A stretch of DNA of 64,000 bases from Camellia lanceoleosa (Eukaryota; Streptophyta; Magnoliopsida; Ericales; Theaceae). Under the pieces are notes generated by a model. The model worked only from the letters and a program-made list of their open reading frames with translations, searched no databases and was not told where the DNA came from. Location of the stretch: contig CM045762.1 in NCBI GenBank assembly GCA_025200525.1, forward strand, positions 105,054,682 through 105,118,681. Direction: 5' to 3'. This document shows positions 22,844 to 33,895 of the stretch, one piece after another (within the stretch, counting starts at the first letter, position 1; every line of letters starts with the position of its first letter). Both the position numbers and the translations under genes were made by a program.

Positions 22844-23321
22844 TGTTAGAAATTGGGCGCCCATCTGCCAAGACCCTTTGAACCTTTTGAAGGTGAACTT
22901 TTTGATCCTTATCCATGTAAGTTTGAATTTGAATTCAAACTTATTTGGATAATCATTCAGGATATCTATATCTATCATATCAATAGATATGGATAGATGG
23001 ATAGATAGATATTGGTTATATATCAGATTATATGGTTAATCTAATATATTGAATTAGAAACATATATCAGATACGTTATGGGGTTTTTACCCATAACCTT
23101 TTTTTCCCAGACTCTCCTCTCTCTCTAACTCTCTCCCAAAAACAACGATCAAGTCTTTTGCACTGTGAATTGTGTGGGTGATATTCATTCTGTAATATCA
23201 CTCCACTATTAGGTTGATTAATCATTCAGGAAGCACGTGATTTACCAACGAGGTTCTATCATCTAAAGGTATGATCTAAATATTTTTCATCCGCTGTGCC
23301 TTTACTACTTTTTGTTTTACA
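22844..23321 (+). repeat. 5' LTR of copia element
   Basis: 478 bp, TG...CA. It contains inverted GTTTGAATTTGAATTCAAAC and a GATAGATA microsatellite-like patch. A TC-rich patch lies near 23110-23140. Nearly identical to 29621-30098. Confidence 0.95.
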
Positions 23322-23322
23322 T

Positions 23323-23335
23323 TGGTATCAGAGCC
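23323..23335 (+). other. Primer binding site, tRNA-iMet type
   Basis: TGGTATCAGAGCC, one base after the 5' LTR. It fixes the element as plus-strand. Confidence 0.95.
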
Positions 23336-23589
23336 TTAAATATGGGTATTTTCGTGCTTTTTTTTATAAATTAAATTATGTGTATATTTTTTATATAAAT
23401 ATATATACATGATATATGTATGAATATTAATGGAGGAGGAAGATGAAGTGCACGGTTTTTCGCATTTTAACTCCATTAGATTGAGAGAGTGATATACCTC
23501 ATTTTTATGTTCTTTAAATGTCATTTTTAATGCCATAAATGTTTTTATTGTGAAAAATGGAGTCCGACAGTACAAAAATCGGACCAGAA

Positions 23590-23870
23590 AACACCCGGGA
23601 AGGCGGCGTGTGTGATTCACGCGCTGTATGACGCCGCCCAGCAGCGCCACGCGCCTCACGCGTTGTCACGCGCTAGGCGCGCTTTCCACGCGCCCCCACG
23701 CACGAGCCGTCCTCCTTCCACGCCAAGGCGTTAGCGTCGCCGAGCCGCGCCATAAGTGGCGCCCACGCGCCATGTGTCGCGCGCCAAGGCTGAGCCGCTT
23801 CACCGAGCTCAGTGATGAGCGGCGAGCCGAGCCGAGCCGCTTTTTCCAAGGCTTGACTCTAAGGCTCATG
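23590..23870. other. GC- and CpG-rich island in the copia leader
   Basis: About 280 bases packed with CACGCGC, GCGCC and GAGCCG words inside otherwise AT-rich DNA. It lies after the primer site, where leader or the start of gag would be. Arg/Ala/Pro-rich ORFs in it (both strands) are composition artefacts. Confidence 0.7.
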
Positions 23871-25193
23871 TTTTTTTTTTAATTCTGAATTGCATTAATT
23901 GGCCATAATTTATTCGTTATAGCTTTGTTTTAAGCATGGTTGGTACCATCAGACTCAGAATTAAATTTTGTATCTTCTGTAAAATTTTGAAAATTTTACG
24001 AAAATAAAAATATTTTTATGTGTTAATAATTCATTTTTATACTTTAAAATGATTACGTATTACATAAATAATTTTCTGGGTTGAATTTTTATTGTGGACT
24101 TGAAATGTTTTACTATCTGCTGGTAATATTGTCTCAGTTTATCAGTTTCTGAATTTTTTTTATTTCTAATTTTATGTGTGTTTATTAGTTATTTAAAATT
24201 CGAAAATTTGAAAATTCCTAAAATTTCAAAATGATGTACACTTTAATTATGGCATAATCTGAATATTGAATACAACATTTTTTTTGGATTTTTAATATGT
24301 TGAAATTAGAGGAGCATGATTATTTATTTATTTATTAGAATTCCATTATTAAATGAATATAGCATGAGTTTTTTGTAAATTTACATTAAGATGCTATTGT
24401 ATGAAATTTATCATGCTTTGTATATGCCATAGTCAGTGGGAGATTATTCGGTTGAGAGAAATCTTTGTAGATTAACTCCTGAAAACCAATATTTTGCGCA
24501 TAAATTAAATTAAATTTTGGATTATTGTCACCTATGGCGCAAGAGATGATTACGAGCATAGCGGATTTTCGATCTTGCGACTTGTGTAATATTGTCACTA
24601 TTTAATTTAGATTTTTGCGGCAAAATTATATTGTGCTAATCAAATTAATCCTAATGCGAATTTCTCTCTAAATTAATTCAGCTTATGGAAGTTAATTTGG
24701 TTGACCTAGACTTAGTAGAGATGTTCAAATGTGAACAAACTAATCCCATTCTTTAGATGAGCAAAAGTCTTGGAGACTTTAGGTCAAACCTTAATTGGCC
24801 AAAGTAAGGAAACATGACTCAAAGTCGTCGTGGTTTTGTTGCCTTGTTTGGCACAATAAAACTAATGTGTGCGCTATGGTTAGCGGCATGCTATGTAGTT
24901 TTGGTTGGCAAGTTTTGGAGTTATGAAATTAGTAAGCCCTCAATAGATCTATATATGATCTTGACTATTGAGCTGCGCGGATTGACTTTGTAATTTGACT
25001 TGTAAATAATGTTACATCATTGGATGAAGTAACATTCAAGAGTCACGTCATTCAAGAAATGCGAGCTTAAATAAATTAGTCATTAAGTGTAAGACAGTAG
25101 CGATGAGCAAGAGTTTTGCTCTTTACCCAATTATTGGGAGTGGATGGAGCAAAATTTCATGCACTATTATAGTGTGCATTGAAATATCACATG

Positions 25194-25437
25194 AAGTTAA
25201 AAGATTAGCTCTTAGAAGCTACAAAATCTATTAACACAAAGTGAAAAGATTAGCGCTTAGAAGCTGCAAATTCTTTAACACTAAGTGAAAAGATTAGCGC
25301 TTAGAAGTTGCAAAATCTATTAACACTAAGTGAAAAGATTAGCGCTTAGAAGTCGCAAAATCTTTAACACTATGAAAAGATTAGCGCTTATAAGTCGCAA
25401 AATCTATTAACACTAAGTGAAAAGATTAGCGCTTAGT
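25194..25437. repeat. 45-bp tandem repeat, about five copies
   Basis: Unit: AAGTGAAAAGATTAGCGCTT followed by AGAAG(C/T)(T/C)GCAAAATCTATTAACACT. The first copy is diverged; one copy has a short deletion (25370-25380). Located inside the decayed interior of the copia element. Confidence 0.93.
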
Positions 25438-26290
25438 GGTCAAAAATCTATGAGCATTGCCAACTTGTTCAAGTCAGACACTTCTGTTTCCACACTTAGG
25501 TGTGAGACATGAGGAGGGCTTCTTTGTATGATTCCTTAGCTAGGCTAACGTTTTTGAATAATATTTACCACTAAGCGCAAACGTTGCAAAGATAGTAATG
25601 AAAAGGTCAAGGCCGACAAGGTTGTTATGACTCTAAGAATTTGACGCGTCGCCAGAGAGCATTGTGTTGAATTAGACTCTTTAGCCTAATTCCGCTTAAG
25701 TTACTTCAAGAGTTGTCAAAGATTGATAGCTTATTCTCTCCTTCTTGTGGATAGTAGAATTAATTGCAAGTAACTATGGCGAGAAATAGATATGGCAAGA
25801 GGAGTATCATTTTTCAACTAGATGCATTAAAGTGTATGGAGAATAAAACCCACTTGAAGGTGCAGATTAACACTTACTAGTTAAATTTGCGATTTAGGCG
25901 CACTTGAAATCTCCATGACATCCTTTATGATCTAGTAAATATGAGTTAGTTGTGAGTCATTACCTAGTTGGGCCTAAACCTTTAAAACTTGTCTTCGAGA
26001 ACTCACACATAAAGATGATTGGAATTAGTTTATGACATTGGTCATGAACCGGTGGCTTATTATACTTAATCACATTAATGAGATGATGACACGATGGTTT
26101 GAGTAGGCCTTCTCGGGCCCACTCGCTTATGACATCATGTTCTCATGTGAATGTGTAACTTTGTTCGCAATGGTTGCGCACAAGTAAGTAGGAAAGCCAT
26201 AGAAGGTCATTTGTATTAGCGCATTTAGTCCACTATGATTTTTGTGACTAGATATGTGTAAGGGTATGATAGCTAAGCCTCAATCTCGAC

Positions 26291-28125
26291 ACATTTATAG
26301 ATTACGATACGCATCTGAGTCAAGACTATTTGATCTCCCATAAGTCAAAAAGTTTTGAGATGATTTTTTGACATTGCACATATGAGGTTGAGATCAATTA
26401 GATAACAGCTTTTGTGCTTTTAGTTTTAACCAAGGTGGCGAGTATCTATTTGAGTTATTTTAGAGAACTCTGTGAAGAGAAATGGATGCTTAGAAAATTG
26501 ATTATTCCTAATACTCAACAACACAATGGTGTAGTAGAGATAAGGGATTAAATATTGTTAATGTTAGGTTGATAATAGCGCAAAATGTTTCCCAATTAGG
26601 AATTGCACTAGTTTGCTGCCTATATTCCTAACTAAATGCCCTTCATATCAGATTTTACACTCCATTTGAGTAATGGATTAGCGGAGAGCCATCTATGGGC
26701 GATCTGTAATCGTTAAGCAGCTTGTCTTTATTTTGCTTCTCATAAGATTACGAAGTTAAGACCTAGGGTTCTATAGCGCATTATTGTATGTTGTCTTGTG
26801 AACACATAGGGTCACGTGGTGCATTATTATATGCTGTCATGTGCACCCTTCGGGTCATGTGCACCCTCCGGGTCATGTGCATATAGGTAAGCAGCTTTGT
26901 GGGAGTGTAACTAAGTCACATAAAGTTTTCTTAGTAAAGGTGACGTGAATAGAGTTTTGGAACTCTATAAGATAGAGAATTCTAAGCATAGCGCTTTATG
27001 TAGCCTAGTTGAGAATGGAAAGAAATTTCCAATATCCTAGGGGCAGTAGGAGTGATATGCCTACTAATGGATTAATCCATTAAGAGGAGAATACTCTACA
27101 TTCTTAATTGTGGTAGCTTAATGTGAAAATTTTCCATGTCATCACTGGGTGATTGAGAGGAAAACATTCATGATTGCTCCGCAAGATGATAAAGAGCCTA
27201 GGATAATGCCAAAGGCTCTAGTCTTCTGTTTTTAGAAAGTGGATTAATGTTGCGCAGTTTAAGACAAAGTCTTTGAGGATTAACCATTTCTATAATTTGG
27301 TTGACTTTCCATTATGACGTGAAACTGTTCTAAAGTTATGCGTAATTTGGATAGTCATTGTTGAGGCATAAGGCTCGCTAGACACTGAAAAGTCGCACCA
27401 TTGAGGAAAGTGTAGACCATGAGAAGACTTCCTCCTAGGGAGTGAGGTTATTTTGACTTCCTCCTAGGGAGTGAGGTTATTTTGACTTAGGCTATGATTG
27501 ACATAAGTTCGGAACATTAATTTGTGGACATTGTGACCCAACTTCTCGTTGGAGAATTGGATAAGTAGATCCGTAGGAATTTACCTTCTGTTTTTATAGT
27601 GAAAAGTTAGGAGCGCAAAAAAAAGGTTGCTAGTTCCAATAAAACTTTTACAGCTTAAAACAGTTATCCAAATAGTGGTTCTTAGATTTCGTCAAGCCAT
27701 GATTGGCAAACGATAATCGATGATGACCACTGAGGCATGATCAATGGTCCAAAAGAAGTTTTTCCTTACTTAGTCATTATAAGCCAGGAATTTATAGGGT
27801 TGTCGCCACCTAGGATGGGCAGTCCTCTATTTTAGATATGATGGACATGGGTGATGTAATTTATATGCTCGGATATACGATCCTTAGGGATTGTTTTGGG
27901 AGAATTCATGTTTTGTCTTGGATGACTTACATAAGGAATATCCTAAAACGATTCTAGATGCAAAATCGCAAACCCATTGGCTTACCTATCGGTAAAAGCT
28001 AGAGCCTTAGCTATTGAGTGAATCCTCGGATTGTCTTTAAGATAAACAAATGATCTATATTCCTTGATCTTTTCTTTGTTGTGGGAGCCTAAAGTACGCT
28101 ATGTGGTCGTATTCAGCATAATAAG
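26291..28125 (+). pseudogene. Remnants of copia integrase and RT/RNase H
   Basis: Short readable islands only. 26291-26368 gives TFIDYDTHLSQDYLISHKSK, the copia integrase DDYSR...LI.HKS block with the Asp pair degraded. 26428-26460 gives NQGGEYLFELF (the RSDRGGEY block). 26504-26539 gives IPNTQQHNGVVE (the GTPQQNGVAE block with the catalytic Glu). 27841-27993 is one frame with one TAG and includes GDVIYMLGYTILRD, YIRNILKRF and MQNRKPIGLPIGKS, the end of copia RT. 28083-28121 gives GSLKYAMWSYSA (RNase H side, GSLMYAM). Stops and indels between them rule out function. Confidence 0.82.
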
Positions 28126-28340
28126 TGTTATCTTTAATAAATGGTCAATTGAATTGTTTAGACATTGACCTTGCTCGTTAGATTGCGGATAGAATACTTT
28201 ACTAGTAGTATATTAATTTGCTCCTTGTAAGATTCTATGCTATTTGGGCGATTCAAGACTAGTTGGGCGATCAAGAATGAACGCAAATTGGTCACCAAAA
28301 TATCTTTAGAGAGGATATTGCGCAAAAGGTAGTGATCTTA

Positions 28341-28534
28341 AATCACTTCATGTGAGGCGCACATGGAGGATTCCATTGTATATGCTTATCGCAAGAGGTG
28401 CTGATAAGGCTTATGTTTGGAATCTAGAATTGTGATTTTGAATCACTTCATGTGAGGCGCACATGGTGGATTCCGTTGTATATACTTATCGCAAGAGGTG
28501 CTGATAAGACTTATGTTTGGAATCTAGAATTGCG
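28341..28534. repeat. 100-bp direct duplication inside copia interior
   Basis: AATCACTTCATGTGAGGCGC starts at 28341 and again at 28441, period exactly 100 bp. The copies differ at a few positions. A smaller 29-bp duplication (GACTTCCTCCTAGGGAGTGA) lies nearby at about 27428-27485. Confidence 0.93.
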
Positions 28535-29610
28535 CAAGCTGTGGTCATTTTTTTTTTTTAAATCGATCACTTATTTTGAGATGATGGGATGTTGACACTA
28601 TTATGGTTTGTGTCATAATGATTAACAGATGATGATGTCAGCAGGCAAGATTGGCTCACTCACACGAGCAATCGCCCTTGGCACTTGGGAGCGAGCAAGG
28701 TTGAGACTAGTGGTTTATTTTTATTTATTTGGAGCCAAGAGAGGCTTAAATTATCCACTATGCATGTCGCCATGGTTACAACCAAGATGAGGTCATGTTA
28801 AGGACCAAACATGGATGTTAGTACCCACTTTCCATGTTGTGCCGCTACTTGCTAGCTAGATGCGAGATCTCATTTGGCGCCTAGAAGGTGAGCAAATAGA
28901 GAATTCGGGTTAGGTGCTAAGCGACTAGACTAATATCTCAGATGTATCGAGTATGACGTCACTCTTTTAGAAGAGTTACTCCACCGTAACATGTATTCAT
29001 ACTACATGTGCTTGGCGATCGAGTAATGAGGTGAGAGAATGGATCTCTGTTTCCTCACCGTGTGAGTCTTACATGTCATTATTGATATGACTTTCATTTA
29101 TGTACCCTTTTGTGACTTTTGACTATGTCATAAGGTAAGGGGTTGATATTCTGCTTCTTTGGTATGTTGCCTGCGGTCATGTATGATTCGGCCTTAAGGG
29201 ACATCACTGGGAAAGCGGTTAATCCTAAACTAAATGGCATGAGGGCAAAGGGAAGATCATCTAATATTGCACCACTATTGTATATTCACTGCCGGCAACT
29301 CACATCGCTCTGTATGAGAGGCGAATTGAGTGTGAATATATTGCAAGAATTGAGAGGGTCAAACATGCTCTTTTTGAGGGATTAGAGATGTTTTTTGGAC
29401 CGGTGTAATTAGATGGGTCTGGGGTATATGAGACACTATTTCTATTCTTTTTGGGTTGATTTTTTATGCTGGCTCATTTTGAGTTTCTAGTATAGAGCTC
29501 CCACAATGCAGGTGTTCTCAACAGTCGCACGGTGCATTGGCTAGTATGAGATTGTTCTTTTTGGGGGAGATTGAGATAGAGATGTAGCAGTGTCATACCA
29601 ACTCATGTGC

Positions 29611-29620
29611 GAGTGGGAGA
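29611..29620 (+). other. Polypurine tract of copia element
   Basis: GAGTGGGAGA directly before the 3' LTR, the usual plant copia form. Confidence 0.85.
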
Positions 29621-30098
29621 TGTTAGAAATTGGGCGCCCATGTGGCATGACTCTTTGAACCTTTTGAAGGTGAACTTTTTTATCCTTATCCATGTAAGTT
29701 TGAATTTGAATTCAAACTTATTTGGATAATCATTCAGGATATCTATATCTATCATATCAATAGATATGGATAGATGGATAGATAGATATTGGTTATATAT
29801 CAGATTATATGGTTAATCTAATATATTGAATTAGAAACATATATCAGATACGTTATGGGGTTTTTACCCATAACCTTTTTTTCCAGACTCTCCTCTCTCT
29901 CTCTGACTCTCTCCCAAAAACAACGATCAAGTCTTTTGCACTGTGAATTGTGTGGGTGATATTCATTCTGTAATATCACTCCACTGTTGAGTTGATTAAT
30001 AATTCAAGAAGCACGTAATTTACCTACAAAATTCTATCATCTAAAAGTATGATCTAAATATTTTTCATCCGCTACGGCTTACTACTTTTTGATTTACA
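29621..30098 (+). repeat. 3' LTR of copia element
   Basis: 478 bp, same ends and same features as 22844-23321. Most differences cluster in the first 50 and last 120 bases. Confidence 0.95.
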
Positions 30099-30410
30099 GA
30101 AACCTTTCCACATTAACCAAGCTCTCCATTGGCTATGATTTGATAAAGATAGTACTTGAAAAGTTACGGTTAACCACTAACCCTATTCTAATCTACAAGG
30201 CTTGAAAGGGATTTCCATATGTGTGTACAGTCAGAGTTTAATATATATCCACAGGAGGAGATAAAAGATGATTGGTCCACGTATTACTATTTAGTTAAAA
30301 AGTGCTCATTAACAATTAAGGGCAATGGCAATGTTACTTTACATGATATTATTAATTAATAAAAAAATTATAAATGAGATTATAATATGAAGTTTTTTAT
30401 TGATTGATGA
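30099..30410. repeat. Tandem locus copy A (right part; left part is 22773-22843)
   Basis: This sequence joined to 22773-22843 matches 30411-30960 along its length. Shared words are GAAACCTTTCCACATTAACC, AAGCTCTCCATTGGCTATGA and GGTTAACCACTAACCCTA. Copy A is split by the copia element. It carries no MITE at the site where copy B has one. No gene is visible. Confidence 0.9.
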
Positions 30411-30960
30411 TATTTATTTGTTTATTTTAATCCTTGATTACTATTTATTCGCTTGATAGGGTTTGTGGAGTTACATCAAAGAAACCTTTCCACATTAACC
30501 AAGCTCTCCATTGGCTATGATTTGATAAAGGTCGTACTGTGAAAGTTAAGGTTAACCACTAACCCTATTTTCATCTACAAGGCTTGAAAGGGATTCCTAT
30601 ATGTGTGTATAGTCAGAGTTAAATATATATATCCACAAAGAAGAGGAGGACAGAAAAGATGATTGGTCCAAGTATTACCACTTAGTCAAAAAGTGCTCAT
30701 TAACAATTAAGGGCAATGGTAATATTACTTTACGTGATATTATTAATTAGAATAAGATTAGGGATATCAAATTTTTTATCAAATATTTCATATGAGATGG
30801 ATCTCATATGAGTGTGGGGTTTATATCTGTATGAGATATTTGATAAAATATTTGATAAAAATTTTAAAACCTCTAATATTTTTCTATTAATTAATAAAAA
30901 ATATAAATAAGATTATAATATAAATAAATTTTTTATTAATCGATGATATTGGGTTAGATT
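30411..30960. repeat. Tandem locus copy B (unsplit; contains a MITE)
   Basis: Starts TATTTATTTGTTTATTTTAA, as copy A does at 22773, and runs through the point where the copia sits in copy A (GTTACATCAAAGAAACC) without interruption. It carries a 135-bp insertion at 30750-30884. The copies differ by scattered substitutions and short indels. Confidence 0.9.
30750..30884. mobile_element. MULE-type MITE, 135 bp, 9-bp target duplication
   Basis: Ends GAATAAGATTAGGG and, on the other strand, GAAAAATATTAGAGG. The inverted ends extend about 42 bp with roughly 80% match, both including TTTTTATCAAATATTT. Perfect 9-bp flanks TATTAATTA at 30741-30749 and 30885-30893. Locus copy A has TATTAATTA once at the same place, so the empty site is known. 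A 9-bp duplication is characteristic of Mutator-like elements. No coding capacity. Confidence 0.88.
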
Positions 30961-32109
30961 TGCCCATTTCTGACATGTCAACTTTTTATTTTTAAGTTGA
31001 GTGCATAGATTATTTATAAAAATGATTTAAAATTATTTTTATAATTATAATCACTTTATTTCATCATATTTGTTTTTAAAAAAAATTGATAAATATAATT
31101 TTGAAATCATACTATCAATTTTAGCAAATATGATTAAATAAAATGATTATCAAATCAATTTATTTTATATAATATATAAATAATATATACACAAAAACCA
31201 AGAAATTAATCAATTGAATCATCAAATAGTTTATGAACTGAATCATTCAATCCTCTAGAAAATAGAGGATTAGAGAGAAACTATATTCTAATAAAATAGT
31301 GTCACTTTCAATGGAAACCTGCCACTCAAGAGAGGCCCACCACATGAGAAAATAGAAGCAAAAGTGGAAAGCAAAAATCAAAACAAACAACTCTTTAGAC
31401 AAAGAAAAATGTCTTGCAATTCTAATTTTTGAGTTTTAAAGTCGGTCTTAATGAATTATTAATGGGTTTTACTTATTGTAATATGATATTTTTGTCTTAT
31501 TTTATTTATTTATTTTTTCTTACCATGTCATTAATATTTTATTACAATATTAACATTAGTATCATTAATGCTTCATTATACTACTAAAATTAATATTTTG
31601 AATCATTACTGTTAGACAGAATAAAGGCTCACAAGTTCTAGAACAATATCATATGACCAATTGGCCCACAGGTCTGTAAGGTTCAAAATTAAAAAAAAAG
31701 ATAGTGAATATGTTGATTTTATTTCTCAAATCTTCTCTCACCACATGTGTCAAAATAATTTTACTTTTTAATTAAAATTAACACATCATGAGATGGTGAA
31801 TATGGTTTGAAAAAAAAAAAAATGAAAGTAGTCAACTTTGAAGATTCAGGGTGTTTTTTATTTGTGTTTTAAAATATATTTTTGGAATAAAATTTTTAAA
31901 AACATATTTAGTTATAAATTTTCTCAAAAATATTTCAAAATTACTTATATTTCTATTACACATCAATTAATCACTCTCTCTCATCTGTCCTTCTCAATCA
32001 CTTTTCTCTCTCACACGCATCTACTCAATTACAATAAAATATCAAATCATTCGAAACTCTAAAACTATTTTCAAAATATACAATCAAACAAATCCAAAAA
32101 AATTCTAAT
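30961..32109. other. AT-rich stretch, no gene
   Basis: Low-complexity AT DNA with no supported coding sequence. The part 31848-32096 may be a MITE: its left end (GGGTGTTTTTTATTTGTG) and right end (ACAATCAAACAAATCC) are loosely inverted. The same kind of end recurs just beyond the neighbouring retrotransposon at 43632-43654. Confidence 0.5.
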
Positions 32110-32786
32110 TGTACGAGCACGAAATATTCTTCTCGTATAATCTTGTTGATCAAGTCTGAGCTCCTCCGTATGTCGTCGCTTTACTCCCTGAAAACACAAA
32201 TGTGAGCTAGCCGGCTGGTGTGTGTCGGATACCTCTCCCATGTCTGACTCAACAAAAAAGACAAATAGACAATAGCTCTGTGTATTCGGGAATCAAAGTT
32301 GTGTTACCTCCATAGGTGATGTTGTGAGCTTTTATAGGTTCTGTGGCACAATCCTAGTAGGACTCTTACTCCTCCATGTAGAGTCCTCCTAAAAATCATA
32401 TTCCTGAAAGATAATGCTTATCTTTCAACACCCCCTCACTGCTTAAACCAAGTGAGATGGTTTTACCATGGTTGATGTCAATACGACCGAGCTAATATGA
32501 CCGTATAAAGTCAGAGACTAGACCTAGCCCAACTAGCTCATTCTTTCTTTCATCAGATGTACCTCGGTTTGACATGCTCCAAACCAAGTACGAGATAGGA
32601 GTTAGCTCGGTGCTCAATGCACAATGCCAAGCTAGCTCAGCTCTCCCAAGCACAAGGTTTAGCTAGCTCGCCCACAACCGCTTAGTCTTTCTGGACCGGT
32701 AACTGCTTACCTCGGTCCATCTTATGCCCATTACTAAAGAAGTCTCCTACTTAGCTCGCCCAATTTAGACATAAATTACCCTCTCA
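32110..32786 (-). repeat. 3' LTR of Tat-lineage element
   Basis: 677 bp. Minus strand reads TGAGAGGGTAATTT to CTCGTACA. A purine-rich tract (minus strand AATTAAGGGGTAAT, 32787-32800) touches its start. Many ACCGAGCTA and GAGCTAGC words. Confidence 0.93.
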
Positions 32787-33895
32787 ATTACCCCTTAATT
32801 CCATCTGTAGCATGATAGGGATTACCGTCACCGCCGAGCTAAAACCTTTAGCCTTTCAACCGAAGTTAAATTCACACCGTCGCTAATCATTCTGGTTAAA
32901 ACGCTCTTCAACAGAATCAATCGCTTTCATTCCAAGGGCACGTGGCAAACTCTCATTGGCTCAAAGATAGTCAAGCCGTGCCGTTCTTCATACTTTGTAA
33001 CATTTGAGCATTCCGCCTAATCTCAAATTCTTCACAAAAACCCTACTCTTCAAGCGCAACATTATTCACCTTCTTCTCTTTCTACTTTCTGAGTTTTTCA
33101 TTTTCCTCAATACTTCATCTGCAAAAGCTCGATTGGGACTGATTTCATCTTCAGCTCCTTTATTCTTGACTGGTATGTGGCTCTCAAATCTGTTTCCTTT
33201 CCATTTATTTCGTACTTGTTTTTACAATACAAAGCATATTATTCATATATTTTTTCAAAATATATACCATGTTTGCTTCCATTTTTCTGAGAAAAACCAT
33301 GTAATAGAACCACTTGTATTCACGAACAATCTGAAGAACGATGTATTAGATCCAAAATCACACTCCAACCGAACTAGGAAGTTGTTTGTATTAGGTGCGA
33401 ACCTAGCCAAACTAAACAACCGAACTAACACTTCATGTCATACTTGTAGTTTTAATAAGTCTAAATACCTTGTGTTTTACTTAGCCGAGCTGGTGAACTG
33501 CCTTAGGTTCGTGCAATACTGCGCTAGAAAGCCTCAACCGCCGACTGAGCTATAACTTAGGGCTAAACCAACTCCCTTAGTCAAAACCGAACTAAGAATG
33601 CTGCCCTAATAGCTTCAACCGGACTAAAGTCCCTCTCTCAAACCGAGCTAAGAATGATAGTATCCCATGTAGCTGAGCTAGGACTTCATTTATCTTTCCT
33701 TTGTTTCTTTCAACACAGTCCAACAATCTATGCTTAACCTGTCTTTTTTACTTTGCAGACTTAGATTGGCCAAGCACTCCATTGAATGCTCAACCGAGCT
33801 ACTCAATATTATCTCAAAGACCAAGTTAACACTCTAATTTATACTTAACTTAAATCCACATGGGTAAATATATGTTTTAGTAAACTCACCAGGCT

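Larger units (their letters stand above)
22844..30098 (+). mobile_element. Ty1/copia LTR retrotransposon with decayed pol
   Basis: Two direct LTRs of exactly 478 bp (22844-23321 and 29621-30098), both TGTTAGAA...TTTACA. The left one is followed by a tRNA-iMet primer site and the right one preceded by the purine tract GAGTGGGAGA. By eye the LTRs differ at about twenty positions, roughly 96% identity. The 6.3-kb interior has no ORF above 80 residues from a known family. It still carries unmistakable copia integrase and RT/RNase H traces in order integrase then RT, as in Ty1/copia. Flanks read AAAGC and GAAAC, a worn 5-bp duplication supported by the empty site at about 30478. Confidence 0.92.

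Noticed and set aside
23628..23882. Arg/Pro/Ala-rich ORFs on both strands in the GC island
   Set aside because: Open frames follow from the CACGCGC/GAGCCG composition; no domain, and both strands are equally open.
25194..25437. CRISPR-like regular repeats
   Set aside because: Units are contiguous 45-bp tandem repeats without spacers, in a plant retrotransposon.
33004..33555. 183-residue plus-strand ORF
   Set aside because: Hydrophobic, low-complexity text next to the LTR with no recognisable family. It could hold a 5' exon of the antisense gene, but nothing supports it as such.
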